DNA of 64,000 bases from VRUE01 sp963702175. Lineage in GTDB: Bacteria > Actinomycetota > Thermoleophilia > Solirubrobacterales > 70-9. The translations under genes were made by a program, and so were the position numbers. The notes below the pieces were generated by a model. The model saw only the letters and a list, made by a program, of their open reading frames with translations. It made no database searches and was not told the origin of the DNA. The stretch covers positions 620,001 to 684,000 of the forward strand of contig OY969721.1 in the NCBI GenBank assembly GCA_963702175.1, written 5' to 3'. Position 1 is the first letter of the stretch. Each line of letters starts with the position of its first letter. Below, in pieces: positions 41,581 to 50,347 of the stretch.

Positions 41581-43536
41581 ATGGGGTTCCAGACGCCGCT
41601 CTACGAGCTCTCCGAGTACCTCAACTGGACGACCGGCGGGAAGATCCAGCTTCCCGACTTCCAGCGTAGCTACAAGTGGGAGGACGAGCGGATCCGCGCG
41701 CTGCTCGTGACCGTCCTGCGCGGCCATCCGCTCGGCGTCGTGATGCTGCTCAAGACCGGTAGCGACCAGGTGCGTTTCAAGCCGAAGCCGATCGAGGGCA
41801 TCGTCGTGCCCGAAGGGGTAGAACCGCAGATGCTGCTGCTCGACGGTCAGCAGCGGCTGACCTCGCTGACTCAGGCGCTGAGCGGCGACGGCCTCGTTTC
41901 GACGATGGATGCCCGCGGCAAGAAGCTAACGCGCAAATACTACATCGACATCGCCGTTGCGCTCGAGGGGGAGGACCGTATCGACGATGCCGTCCGCCCG
42001 CTCCCCGCTGACGGCGTGGTGCGCACGAACTTCGGTAAGGACATCGAGTTCGACGTCTCCACCCCGGAAAAGGAGCGCGAGCACGGGTACTTCCCGCTCA
42101 ACCTGCTCTTCTCAGAGGACACACTCTCATGGTTGTTCGAACTGCCCGACCGCGAACAGGCGAAAACGTTCCACACGCAGGTCATCCAACCGGCAAGGAC
42201 CTACAACATCCCGGCGATTGAGCTTAACACCGAGACGAGTAAGTCCGCCGTTGCCACCGTCTTCGAAAAGGTCAACACCGGCGGGCTGGCACTCAACGTC
42301 TTCGAGCTGCTGACTGCGACATTCGCCGGCGACAAGCAGCACTATGACGAACACGGCACCGACTTCCGCCTCAACGACGATTGGCAAAAGACCCAGAAGA
42401 TCTTCACCGACCGGCCGATCCTGGCTGGGCTTGAGAACACCGACTTTCTCCAGGCGGTAACGCTGCTCGCCACCCGAAAGCGGAACCTGGCGGACACGAG
42501 TGCAAAACCGGTGGGCATCTCCGCCAAGCGAGAGGACGTGCTCAAGCTGACGCTTAGCGACTACGTCGAGTGGGTCGACCCCCTACGCGAGGCGTTCCTC
42601 TGGGCTTCTGACTTCCTCGCCGACCGTCACATTTTCGAATTGCGGTTTCTGCCATACCCGAAGCAACTCGTTCCACTAGCGGCGATCAAGGTCGTGATGA
42701 GTGGCGATGCCGACCTGCTGGGGCCGCGAGAGCGGCTAGTCCGCTGGTTCTGGTCAGGCATCCTGGGCGAGCTCTACGGCGGCGCGATCGAGACGCGTTT
42801 CGTGCGCGACCTCGAACAGGTCCCGGCGTGGGTCATGGGAGACGACAGCTCCGACGTCCCGCGAACGATCCAGGACGCCACCTTCGTCGAGTCTCGCCTG
42901 CACTCGCTGCGCACCCGCAACGCCGCAGCCTACAAGGGCATCTATTCCCTCCTGCTCGCCAATGAGGCGCGTGACTGGATGGAGGACAAGGCACTAGACA
43001 AGGTGCAGTACGCAAGCCTCAACATCGATATCCACCACATCTTCCCGAAGCACTGGTGCAATGCGAACGGCATCGACGACGAGCATCGCGAGAGCATCGT
43101 CAACAAGACCGCGATCTCCGCGCGGACAAATCGGTCTATCGGCGGCTCGGCGCCCTCGAAGTACCTAGCAGCGATCGAGGCCAAAGCACAGATTCCGTCC
43201 ACGCAGCTCGATGGCCTTCTCGACAGTCACCTGATCCTGGCCCCAGCACTCCGAGACGACAATTTCAGCGCGTTCTTCGTCGATCGCCGCGAGCGGCTCT
43301 GCCAGCTGATCGAGAGAGCAATGGGGAAGTCGGTGCAACGTGATGTCGATGAAGGGCTCTCGACTGAGGACTCCGAGCAGTTCGAGCCGGAAGCCGAAGA
43401 CCGTGACCCTTTGGCGGAGGAAGAAAGCGGCCACGTTCTGCACGACCGCCTAGCAACAATGCGAGGCGAAGACCTGAGCGACCTTGGTGAGGCGGGCGAC
43501 TTGGCTCCTAGTAAGGCCATACATCCACCTTCGTAG
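41581..43536 (+). CDS. DUF262/DUF1524 nuclease, GmrSD-like (candidate type IV restriction)
   Basis: The 651-residue protein has the DUF262 hallmarks PDFQRSYKW (about 25-33), LLLDGQQRLTSL (about 82) and VFEKVNTGGL. A C-terminal His-Me type nuclease follows: DIHHIFPKHW (His485/His486) with later NKTAISARTN, as in DUF1524. This single-chain layout is that of GmrSD, which uses nucleotide hydrolysis to cut modified phage DNA. A Glu/Asp-rich tail ends the chain. It stands alone on the plus strand and faces a P-loop ATPase operon convergently. Restriction activity is inferred. Confidence 0.88.
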   Translation: MGFQTPLYELSEYLNWTTGGKIQLPDFQRSYKWEDERIRALLVTVLRGHPLGVVMLLKTGSDQVRFKPKPIEGIVVPEGVEPQMLLLDGQQRLTSLTQALSGDGLVSTMDARGKKLTRKYYIDIAVALEGEDRIDDAVRPLPADGVVRTNFGKDIEFDVSTPEKEREHGYFPLNLLFSEDTLSWLFELPDREQAKTFHTQVIQPARTYNIPAIELNTETSKSAVATVFEKVNTGGLALNVFELLTATFAGDKQHYDEHGTDFRLNDDWQKTQKIFTDRPILAGLENTDFLQAVTLLATRKRNLADTSAKPVGISAKREDVLKLTLSDYVEWVDPLREAFLWASDFLADRHIFELRFLPYPKQLVPLAAIKVVMSGDADLLGPRERLVRWFWSGILGELYGGAIETRFVRDLEQVPAWVMGDDSSDVPRTIQDATFVESRLHSLRTRNAAAYKGIYSLLLANEARDWMEDKALDKVQYASLNIDIHHIFPKHWCNANGIDDEHRESIVNKTAISARTNRSIGGSAPSKYLAAIEAKAQIPSTQLDGLLDSHLILAPALRDDNFSAFFVDRRERLCQLIERAMGKSVQRDVDEGLSTEDSEQFEPEAEDRDPLAEEESGHVLHDRLATMRGEDLSDLGEAGDLAPSKAIHPPS

Positions 43537-43581
43537 GCGAAGGGTGCCCTGTACGCGAACGCTTCAAGTGCATCCAAAGGA

Positions 43582-45249
43582 TCAGGCGCGCCAACGGGTG
43601 AAGTCGAGCACGTAAGGGTCGGCCGAGCGCGCGGAGGTTATCCGGGGCGGGTTAGAGTGCAGCACCTCCTCAAGCGGCTTCTCCGGCTGGCGCTGAGTCC
43701 GCCTGAAGAGGAGGATCGCCCTGCCCAGCGCCTGCCACCGGTCCTCACTTAGCCAGAAGCCCTGGAAGCGGCTCCGCAGTCTCGCTGGGAGAACCGAGGA
43801 GCCGTCAGGCTCGACCAGCTTTCGCTCCAGAAGTTCCTCGAAGGGCGCCCCAGCCGACGCACGGTCCTCCGCCCGGACGAGGAAGAAGCGGGAGCCGTTG
43901 GCCACAACCTTGGGCCGAATCACGTATTCGAGCAGTGCCTCGACATCGGTGACCTCGTCTTCTTCTATCTCGGGCAGCTCAACGGATCTGGGGATGGGAA
44001 GCTCGGGTGCGCCGACGGCCTCACGCACTTCCACAGCGCTCCACCCATCCGGCGGCAAGCCCCCATCGATCAGCTCCAAGAGGGCGATCAGGAAGTTGCG
44101 CGGGATTCCTTCCGTACCGGTAGCCAGCAGCTCAAACGCCTCGCGCGTCTCGAACATCATGTCTATGAACTCGGGCCGGGGCCGATTGAGCCGATCCTCG
44201 GCGAAGACCTCTAGGTCGCCCTGCAGGCTCACCAGTCTCCTCAGGAGAAGCTGTTCGAAGAACGCGACGAGGTCGTCCTCTTCCATCTGCGGATGGTCCA
44301 GTGTCCCGCGTTCTCTGATGTCAGTCATCGGGCGAAACCCCTTTTCCGCTACCTCATCCCAGAACCGAACCTGTTCGGGACTGGCAACGATCTTGAGTGC
44401 GATCCGGGGGTTGCCGTCGAACGTCCGCTTGAGCCAAGCCGCAACCCAGGGCTGAACGCGCAGGTCGACCAGCGACCAGTCGTCGAGGAGTACGCAGAAC
44501 CGCTCGACTTCGATCGTCTGCGCCAGCTCCTCCAGGCATTCCGTCACCTTCTGGAAGTCGGGCGCCATCGGACCGTTGCCGGTCAAGCGCTCGCTGGAGC
44601 TCGAGCGCTCTGAGTCGGACCGCACAGCGCTCCCACTCATCCCGAGGGATACGCTAAGGCCCCCCAGGCCGCCGCGCAGTCTGCCCCCGAAGGATCTCTT
44701 GTCCTCACTCTCGTGCCCCTCGGACTCCTCATGCTTGCGGTCGCGAGGCCGACGGACCGGTCGCCCCCGCTGAATCGCACGGTTGATGCTCTCGAGCAGG
44801 TCGGCGATCACCTTCGACTTGCGGCGGAGGCTTCCGCCCTGCAGCCGGTCGACCCAGCTGTCACTGACGCGGGCGCGGCGAGAGGCCCGCCGAACGGCGG
44901 CACCAAACTCTTCGAGGAACGCCTGGAAGTGCAGCTCGCCGCGTTCGGCGGGGCTGCCATCGTCACCGGGCGCGTCGAGCATGTGCCGGGCGGAGACGTA
45001 GATGGGGAGAACGCTGGGACGCTCGACGGCGTCGAAGATCTCCTCCTCCCAGGTCTTCAAGAGGATGGTCTTCCCCGAGCCAGGTTTACCGAAGATGACT
45101 TCCCATTCGGGTGAGACGAAGCGCAGGAAGGTTCCAATGTCGATGTGAATCGGCTCATAAGCATCGTGCTTCTCCGCCCGGACGGAGATTGCAGGCAATT
45201 CCCGCAGCGCCTCCGCCAGCACCTCCTGCATTTGCTCGAGTTCACGCAT
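43582..45249 (-). CDS. P-loop ATPase (STAND/ORC-CDC6-like), possible defence protein
   Basis: I start this at the ATG 45249, giving 555 residues. Walker A is FGKPGSGKTILLKTW (about 53-67) and Walker B FCVLLDDWSLVD. A sensor-like GTEGIPRNFLIALLELI segment follows, then a winged-helix-like C-terminal part. A basic, Ser-rich disordered insert lies between Walker A and B (about 170-225). This resembles the ORC-CDC6/Sll1717-like ATPases. It overlaps the upstream gene by eight bases. Together with the DUF262 nuclease next door, a defence role is plausible. Confidence 0.78.
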   Translation of the reverse strand: MRELEQMQEVLAEALRELPAISVRAEKHDAYEPIHIDIGTFLRFVSPEWEVIFGKPGSGKTILLKTWEEEIFDAVERPSVLPIYVSARHMLDAPGDDGSPAERGELHFQAFLEEFGAAVRRASRRARVSDSWVDRLQGGSLRRKSKVIADLLESINRAIQRGRPVRRPRDRKHEESEGHESEDKRSFGGRLRGGLGGLSVSLGMSGSAVRSDSERSSSSERLTGNGPMAPDFQKVTECLEELAQTIEVERFCVLLDDWSLVDLRVQPWVAAWLKRTFDGNPRIALKIVASPEQVRFWDEVAEKGFRPMTDIRERGTLDHPQMEEDDLVAFFEQLLLRRLVSLQGDLEVFAEDRLNRPRPEFIDMMFETREAFELLATGTEGIPRNFLIALLELIDGGLPPDGWSAVEVREAVGAPELPIPRSVELPEIEEDEVTDVEALLEYVIRPKVVANGSRFFLVRAEDRASAGAPFEELLERKLVEPDGSSVLPARLRSRFQGFWLSEDRWQALGRAILLFRRTQRQPEKPLEEVLHSNPPRITSARSADPYVLDFTRWRA

Positions 45250-46021
45250 TGGTGGGATGGCTACCGATCTCGTGCAAGTGCCTGAAGCGGAGCTCCTCTC
45301 TGCTCGGCTCTCGCTCCGGGAAGTCCTTCGTGTACTCCCAGGTATTCTGGTTCTCCGAAGGCCAGATAGCGGTGCGGATGATCGCCAGCCACCCATCCTC
45401 GAGATGCCGTGCCGAGACCGCCAGATAGAATTCCTCCAGGCCTTCGGTCTCGTCGCCCTCACGGATGACATAGAGGCCCACTCTCACCCCCACGCTCAAG
45501 AGGACCGAGTGCACCTTTTCGGGAGTCGCGCGGGCGCGCTTCAGCAGCCCGCGCATCTCGGCAACCATCGTTGGCAGCTGCCGCGCCTCCCGTTCGCGCA
45601 TCATCATCTCGTAGTCCTCGGCGGTCGGCAGCAGCTGCCCGCCCTTGTCCAGCGCCGCGAGGACGTTGTAGGCGTCCGTGCGGTGGCCTTCGCGGTGTAT
45701 GCCGAAGCCGAGCAGCCATACCACCCCGTACTCGCGGTCGCACCAGGTGACGCCGCGCAGCTGACCGGCGTGAAGCGTGTAGATATCGGAGCGCGAGGTG
45801 CTGGCGAAAGGCTCCTGAGCGTTGTCCGGGAGGACCGACCGCAGCGCGATGAACTTGCGGACGATCATCGACTCTTCCGCCAGTTGCCTGATATCGGCGT
45901 CGGCGGGCTCGATGTTCAGATCCTGCCGACAGCAGCGCGCGGTGAGCCGCAACTCAATCGCGGAGAATTCCGGAGCCTTTGACTCCAGGACAACTGCTGG
46001 AGAGGTCGTCTCTACCGTCAT
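45242..46021 (-). CDS. Unknown protein with RelE/HigB-like core, partner of the ATPase
   Basis: The 259-residue protein contains the phrase DIYTLHAGQLRGVTWCDREY, then GVVWLLGFGIHREGHRTDAY. This resembles toxin-like RelE/HigB-fold proteins with a conserved WL..G.HR.G motif. A long helical region follows. No membrane segment is seen. The stop overlaps the ATPase start by eight bases, so the two form a two-gene module. Its role as an effector is a guess. Confidence 0.65.
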   Translation of the reverse strand: MTVETTSPAVVLESKAPEFSAIELRLTARCCRQDLNIEPADADIRQLAEESMIVRKFIALRSVLPDNAQEPFASTSRSDIYTLHAGQLRGVTWCDREYGVVWLLGFGIHREGHRTDAYNVLAALDKGGQLLPTAEDYEMMMREREARQLPTMVAEMRGLLKRARATPEKVHSVLLSVGVRVGLYVIREGDETEGLEEFYLAVSARHLEDGWLAIIRTAIWPSENQNTWEYTKDFPEREPSREELRFRHLHEIGSHPTNA

Positions 46022-46100
46022 TCCCCGACTCCCCAGTGCCTAAGGAGCACGAGCGAGCTCTTGGATGGCTGGAGGCCCCTGCCTCAGCCGCCCGGGCTCG

Positions 46101-46391
46101 TTAGCTGCCGGAGCGAATCGCCGCCGCTCGAGCGGCGGCACGCTCGGGAATGTGCCGAGCGCCATGCGTGACCAGGCCCGCCCGGTCGTTGGCCTGCAGC
46201 AGCTTCGCGACAGCCTTGCAGTCGTCCGCGAACTCCTTGCCCTCGACGTACTCCTCGTGAATGGCTCGACGCTCCTCCGTGGATCCCGCTGCCGCCAGCC
46301 GATCCGACCGGGTTTCGTCCGTGCCCTCCTGGACATCGTCCTTTGTGCGGATCCCTGGGATGGAGTGGTGCAACTCAAGCATTCGGGCCAT
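46101..46391 (-). CDS. Small hypothetical protein upstream of ATPase module
   Basis: The 96-residue product is helical and charged, beginning MARMLELHHSIPGIRTKDD. It has no recognised domain. It lies about 80 bases before the RelE-like gene on the same strand and may be the first gene of that module. AT-rich DNA upstream (46392-46560) could hold the promoter. Confidence 0.5.
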   Translation of the reverse strand: MARMLELHHSIPGIRTKDDVQEGTDETRSDRLAAAGSTEERRAIHEEYVEGKEFADDCKAVAKLLQANDRAGLVTHGARHIPERAAARAAAIRSGS

Positions 46392-46558
46392 GAAGTCTAC
46401 TCCTCATTTCACATCAATCGGCTAAATGCATGGACTCCTTGAAGGAAGTCTACCCCCTTTTTGGGAATCCACGCGTTCTCAAACGGACCCTATCAGAGAC
46501 CTCAGCGGTTTCCTAATCACTCAGAGAAGTCAGAGCACCCAATTAAAGCTGCTGCTGC

Positions 46559-46605
46559 CGGGATACCGCTAGGGGGATTCGAACCCCGGTTTCCGGACTG
46601 AGAAT
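46559..46605 (-). other. tRNA 3'-half-like remnant, candidate attachment site
   Basis: On the minus strand this stretch has a T-arm (GGGG-TTCGAAT-CCCC) preceded by CAGTCCGGAAAC and followed by TAGCGGTA, like the 3' half of a tRNA. No 5' half is present, so it is not a functional tRNA. Such half-tRNAs are often left at the ends of integrated elements. It lies within accessory DNA, in the 46392-46861 stretch that otherwise holds only a doubtful small frame. Confidence 0.35.
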
Positions 46606-46748
46606 TGGCTCTAACAAGCCGTTTGCGGTCGATTCGTGCCTGCTCAGTCCAAGAAGTTCGGCTGAGTTCGACCTAGATCGGTGGAGTCGGGGACAAATTT
46701 CGGGACAAAGTCTCCGCCGCTGGTGGCGGTACGCGCTACCGTTCCCGC

Positions 46749-46865
46749 ATGGCTACGGCATCGGTCGACTTCACGATTTCCTTCGACAGCCCCGACGAGG
46801 AGGGATGGGCTTCCCTCGGGGCTTTGCGTGCAATCGCTTTGCCGAGGCGGCGCGCATCCCGCTAA
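46749..46865 (+). CDS. Possible 38-residue protein
   Basis: A short frame from ATG to TAA encodes a product starting MATASVDFTISFDSPDEEGW and ending in basic residues. The acidic, structured-looking first half suggests the N-terminus of a decayed gene. It converges with the winged-helix gene, overlapping its end by four bases. Support is weak. Confidence 0.25.
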   Translation: MATASVDFTISFDSPDEEGWASLGALRAIALPRRRASR

Positions 46866-47122
46866 ACCGACCCCTCGGCTTCGAGCACGAGCTGCGTTGG
46901 CCACAGCCGGCCCCCCTCGACCTCAATGAGCCCCTCGCTGACGCAATCCCGTATGGCGCACTCAAACTCGGAGCCCTCCCCGAAGTCGAACGCGCCAGCT
47001 TGCATCTCCCTAACTAGAACCGGGATCGTCAAGTGCTGCTGCGGGTGGAGTGCAAGGACGTAGTCGAGAACCGCGCGCCTCGTCCTACCTTCGACCGACA
47101 GGCTGAGCAAGACGTCGCTCAT
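46862..47122 (-). CDS. Small winged-helix-like protein
   Basis: The 86-residue product starts MSDVLLSLSVEGRTRRAVLD. It has the helix-helix-turn-helix-wing order of a winged helix (TIPVLVREMQAG, ...CVSEGLIEVEGGRLWPTQL). The ATG overlaps the stop of the gene before it (ATGA). A longer frame upstream is antisense-like and Arg-rich, so I reject it. It is probably a DNA-binding accessory protein in a three-gene operon. Confidence 0.6.
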   Translation of the reverse strand: MSDVLLSLSVEGRTRRAVLDYVLALHPQQHLTIPVLVREMQAGAFDFGEGSEFECAIRDCVSEGLIEVEGGRLWPTQLVLEAEGSV

Positions 47123-47445
47123 GCGCCGGGCGAAGCCTCGGCTGTCTCCCCACCGAGCGCCGCGACCAGCTCGCGAAACGCCCGGTGTTCGAGGGTCGCC
47201 TGCTCGAACCCGTTCGCTTCGTCCGTGGCCTGCGCCAAGCCGACGACGTACCGACGGACCTCCTCCTCGTCGGAGAAATCTCCGCGACCCGTCAATCCCG
47301 TCAGCAGCGCTTCGTAGGTCGCCAGGTCGCGGGCCGCTTTCTGGGGATTGAGGTGAGCTTTCCCTCCCTCCTTCACCTGCTCCGCAAGGTCGTCGCGCAA
47401 GGAGGCGAACAGCTCGATCAAGAACGTCCTCGACTCTTGCTTCAC
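47119..47445 (-). CDS. Small helical hypothetical protein
   Basis: The 108-residue product (MKQESRTFLIELFASLRDDL...) is helical and charged, with no membrane span and no recognised family. It is flanked by two small winged-helix genes in the same direction, overlapping one by four bases, so the three form an operon. Confidence 0.6.
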   Translation of the reverse strand: MKQESRTFLIELFASLRDDLAEQVKEGGKAHLNPQKAARDLATYEALLTGLTGRGDFSDEEEVRRYVVGLAQATDEANGFEQATLEHRAFRELVAALGGETAEASPGA

Positions 47446-47474
47446 AGGCTGGCTGCTCGCTCTCCGCCTCGCCG

Positions 47475-47765
47475 TCAGGCACTCCGTCGCTCACCCTGAC
47501 CGGTCACTGCGGCAACGTAGAAGCGCCCGCCCGCCCTGCGTGCCCACTCCTCATCGACCTGCGAGATCAGGTCTACGTGGGCCAGCTCCCCCAAGTGGTA
47601 TTTCACTTGGGGAACGGTTAGATCGAGCGCAGCGGCAAGCTCATCCTCGCCTACGGCGTCTTCGTTCGTGGCGAGGTAATCGAGGATTCCAATGCGTGCC
47701 GGGTGCATGAGCGCTCCCCGGAGGCGAAGCTCGCTTCGGTGCGGTCGATTGCCGTTCTCTCCCAT
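47475..47765 (-). CDS. ArsR-like winged-helix regulator
   Basis: The 96-residue protein has a typical ArsR/helix-turn-helix domain: MHPARIGILDYLATNEDAVG, then DELAAALDLTVPQVKYHLGE and a wing DLISQVDEEWARRAGGRFYV. No metal-binding Cys motif is seen. It is the first gene of a three-gene operon and may regulate it. Confidence 0.78.
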   Translation of the reverse strand: MGENGNRPHRSELRLRGALMHPARIGILDYLATNEDAVGEDELAAALDLTVPQVKYHLGELAHVDLISQVDEEWARRAGGRFYVAAVTGQGERRSA

Positions 47766-47929
47766 GAGTCCCCTCTGCCCTAAGCCCCCGAGCGGTGAGT
47801 GCTGACGGAATTCCCACCGCCCGGCCGGGGCTCAGAACACCTGCCGTCGAAGTGAGACTCGTCACTCTCGTTCGGCGGAGTGGTGGAGGGTTTCAGACCG
47901 GTACGGCTGCGGCAACCTCAATCTCGTTA

Positions 47930-48580
47930 CTACTCATTTTTTTCTGCTCTGTAATAACCATTCTCAGGTCGTCCCGGCCGGCCTCGCTCGAAACCGAGAA
48001 GGCCGACGACTGTGGTGGTTCCGGTCTCACCTGACTCAGCCATGCGATTAGCAGATTTCGCATGGATCTCCTGTACCCCTTCCCACGAAGCAGTTAGGTG
48101 CGCCAGCATTTCCTTCTTACCTTGCGCGTCGAGATTGGGAGCGTCCCAGATCAAGCACAAGTCCTCATCGTTGTCCATCTTCCCGTTCCGGTACGAGGAC
48201 AATGACTCGGCCAGCACTCCCTGGACGATTGCGCCGCTCGCATCGTGCCGCTCATCTATCGACATGGCGCGGTACACCTCGTCGCTGACAATCGGCAGGA
48301 TGACAGCCCGGTATACGGGCCTCATAACGCTGCCCACCATCTTGTGCCCCGCGAACTCAATGCAGCCAGAGTCATAGAGGTCCCGGATATGGCCCCTAAC
48401 ATTCTTTACGTCCTCACCGATCATGTCGGCGACCTCTCCCGCGCTGTATTCCCCTTCGTGCATGATTGCGAGAGTTTCAACCCTGATCCAGTGATTGACG
48501 GCGTGAGGCAAGGCGTCGTCCGGTCGCCGCTTGCGCTCCTTAAGTGGCTTCCGCCCAACCGTCAGTGCTGCTTGGCTCAA
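47930..48580 (-). CDS. Winged-helix protein with unknown C-terminal domain
   Basis: The 216-residue protein has a basic N-terminus (GRKPLKERKRRPDDALPHAV). A winged-helix domain follows (VETLAIMHEGEYSAGEVADM, then VRGHIRDLYDSGCIEF), then a helical domain (about 110-190). It is likely a transcription factor of the accessory region. The GC content of this gene appears lower than that of neighbours, in line with acquisition. Confidence 0.7.
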   Translation of the reverse strand: MSQAALTVGRKPLKERKRRPDDALPHAVNHWIRVETLAIMHEGEYSAGEVADMIGEDVKNVRGHIRDLYDSGCIEFAGHKMVGSVMRPVYRAVILPIVSDEVYRAMSIDERHDASGAIVQGVLAESLSSYRNGKMDNDEDLCLIWDAPNLDAQGKKEMLAHLTASWEGVQEIHAKSANRMAESGETGTTTVVGLLGFERGRPGRPENGYYRAEKNE

Positions 48581-48753
48581 CGTCGATCCCTCCGATCAAG
48601 GTCACTTTGGCTAGTCAGTAGCTTCGAAGCATAAGGGCCGCCTCGGCATAGCCGCACGCAATTCTGTGCGGTAACGAGAATCTCAGCGGTCATAAATTTC
48701 TTACTCTCTCCTTCCCGCCCGGCACAAGGCCGGGGCTGACGAGCGGGAGGGAG

Positions 48754-48822
48754 GTGAGCAAGGTGAAAATCACGCCTGTTGGACAGGTCGTGCCTTTGCT
48801 GATGATCCTGAAGCAGCGCTAG
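48754..48822 (+). CDS. Possible 22-residue peptide
   Basis: A short GTG-to-TAG frame follows a strong GGGAGGGAGG purine run; a second in-frame GTG lies three codons later. The product contains ITPVGQVVPLLMILKQR. It lies in the 48581-48881 gap and is followed by a GC-rich hairpin (GGGCCGG...CCGGCC). Evidence is limited to the ribosome site and position. Confidence 0.3.
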   Translation: MSKVKITPVGQVVPLLMILKQR

Positions 48823-48881
48823 GCACCCCGTAGAGGGCCGGTCTCCGGCCGCTCGCACAGGGAAGGGGGCCGGCCCGATTC

Positions 48882-49076
48882 TCAGCGCAGCAGGTCGCTC
48901 GGCGCGACCTCGACCGCCTTGGCAAGGCGTTCCAGCGTCGAGACACGCGGATCGCGCTTGCCTGCCTCGATCCGTGAGACCTCGGTTGGGTGGACACCGC
49001 TGCGGTGCCCGACCTGCTCTTGGGTCAGTTTCAGGCGCTCGCGCGCTAGCTGCAAGTTCTCGCCGAGATTCCCCAC
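48882..49076 (-). CDS. XRE-family helix-turn-helix protein
   Basis: The 64-residue protein is a single HTH_XRE domain: NLQLARERLKLTQEQVGHRS, then GVHPTEVSRIEAGKRDPRVS and TLERLAKAVEVAPSDLL. It starts with GTG. Such short XRE proteins control phage-like or toxin-antitoxin genes; no toxin partner is visible beside it. Confidence 0.85.
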   Translation of the reverse strand: MGNLGENLQLARERLKLTQEQVGHRSGVHPTEVSRIEAGKRDPRVSTLERLAKAVEVAPSDLLR

Positions 49077-49263
49077 GCCGGGGATCGTCGGTGCTGGCGG
49101 CTCGGTTCTCCATAGGAAAGTTCACAAGTCGTGCAAATGCTACGGGACTTCGGAGCGAAGCGGATCGAGACATGGGAGGTTGCTGTTGGCTGTTGGGCCT
49201 TTAGGATGCCCTGACTCCAAGTTCTCCCGACACTTCCCGGGAGATCGATAGCCCTTCAAGCGA

Positions 49264-49297
49264 GACAGCCCCCGACCCAGCTGGGTCGGGGGCTGTC
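49264..49297. repeat. 34-bp perfect palindrome upstream of IS transposase
   Basis: The sequence from GACAGCCCCCGACCCAG to its exact complement forms a 17-bp perfect inverted repeat without spacer. It lies about 55 bases before the transposase start and may be a terminator that shields the element from outside transcription, or part of the IS end. The rest of 49077-49353 shows no gene. Confidence 0.6.
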
Positions 49298-49353
49298 CGC
49301 GCTGCGACTCAGGCTCCTGGCTTCACGCCAATGAAGTTCAGAAAGGGAGTCGC

Positions 49354-50347
49354 ATGACCAAGGATGACGTGCTGTTCGGCTATCGCCAAGCCCTCTTCGC
49401 CGAGGCCGCCCGCACAAGCGTCGCGCAGGCCTGCCGGCGCTTCGGGGTGCACCGCTCGACCTACTACGCCTGGAAGCGAGCGGTCGACCGCCACGGCCTG
49501 GAGATGCTGCGGCCCAGGGAGCGGCGGGCGCCGCGGATGCCCAACCAGCTCTCGAAGATGGTCGAGGAGCGGATCGTCGCCTTCTCGCTGGGCCATCCTG
49601 GGCTGGGGCCAAAGCGTGTCGCTTCAGAGCTCGCACGTCCCCGCTGGGGGCGGCATCGTCGTCTCCCCTAACGGGGTCTGGAAGGTGCTTTCCCGCCACG
49701 GCCTCAACACCCGCGCCAAACGACTGGGGCTGATCGCCGGCTACGCCGCTCCCTATGAGCCGCCTCGCGATCCCGGCCCCGAGCGCCACATCGACGTCTG
49801 CCGCCCCGGCGAGCTGGTCGGGATCGACTGCTTTTTCGTCGGTCGCCTACAGGGCACCCAGGGATCGATCTGGCAGCTCACCGCGATCGACGTCGCCTCC
49901 TCCTATGCATGGGCGGAGCTGGTGGTCTGCAAGGAAGGAAAGCCCGCCAACCCCAGCGCCAAGCAGACCTCCAAGCTCGCCCGGCGAGTCGCCAAGGACC
50001 TGCGCGAGGCCGGTTGGCGCTTGGAGCGCTTCCTCTCCGACAACGGCAACGAGTTCAAGGGCGAGTTCTCAGGGACCGTTGCCCGGCTGAAGGCGCGGCA
50101 CACCCGCATTCGCGCCGGTCGCCCGCAGACCAACGGCAACGTCGAGGCGCTTCACCGCACGATCCTCGACGAGTGCTGGCGACCTTCCTTTGCCCGCTAC
50201 CTTCACCCTGCGCTCTCCAGCCTCAGACGCGACCTTGAGGAGTACCTGCGCTTCTACAACTTCGACCGCGTCCACCACGGCCGGCTGACGGCCGGCGAAA
50301 TTCCAGCGGACATCGTCTACGGTGCCCGCAAGATGGAGGTCAGATGA
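49354..50347 (+). pseudogene. IS-type DDE transposase, frameshifted
   Basis: The first frame (from ATG 49354) gives a helix-turn-helix start, VAQACRRFGVHRSTYYAWKR. It runs to GLGPKRVASELARPRWG and then goes out of frame in a GGGGG run near 49650. The rest continues in the +1 frame: GIVVSPNGVWKVLSRHGLNT, then the integrase core with Asp in VGIDCFF, Asp in LSDNGNEF and Glu in GNVEALHRTILDE. All DDE residues are present, but in two frames. One extra base explains it; programmed +1 shifting is less common in this group. The family looks like IS481/IS3. Confidence 0.82.

Noticed and set aside
47123..47494. Longer start for the small winged-helix protein
   Set aside because: It overlaps the better-supported helical protein gene in another frame and has shadow-like composition.
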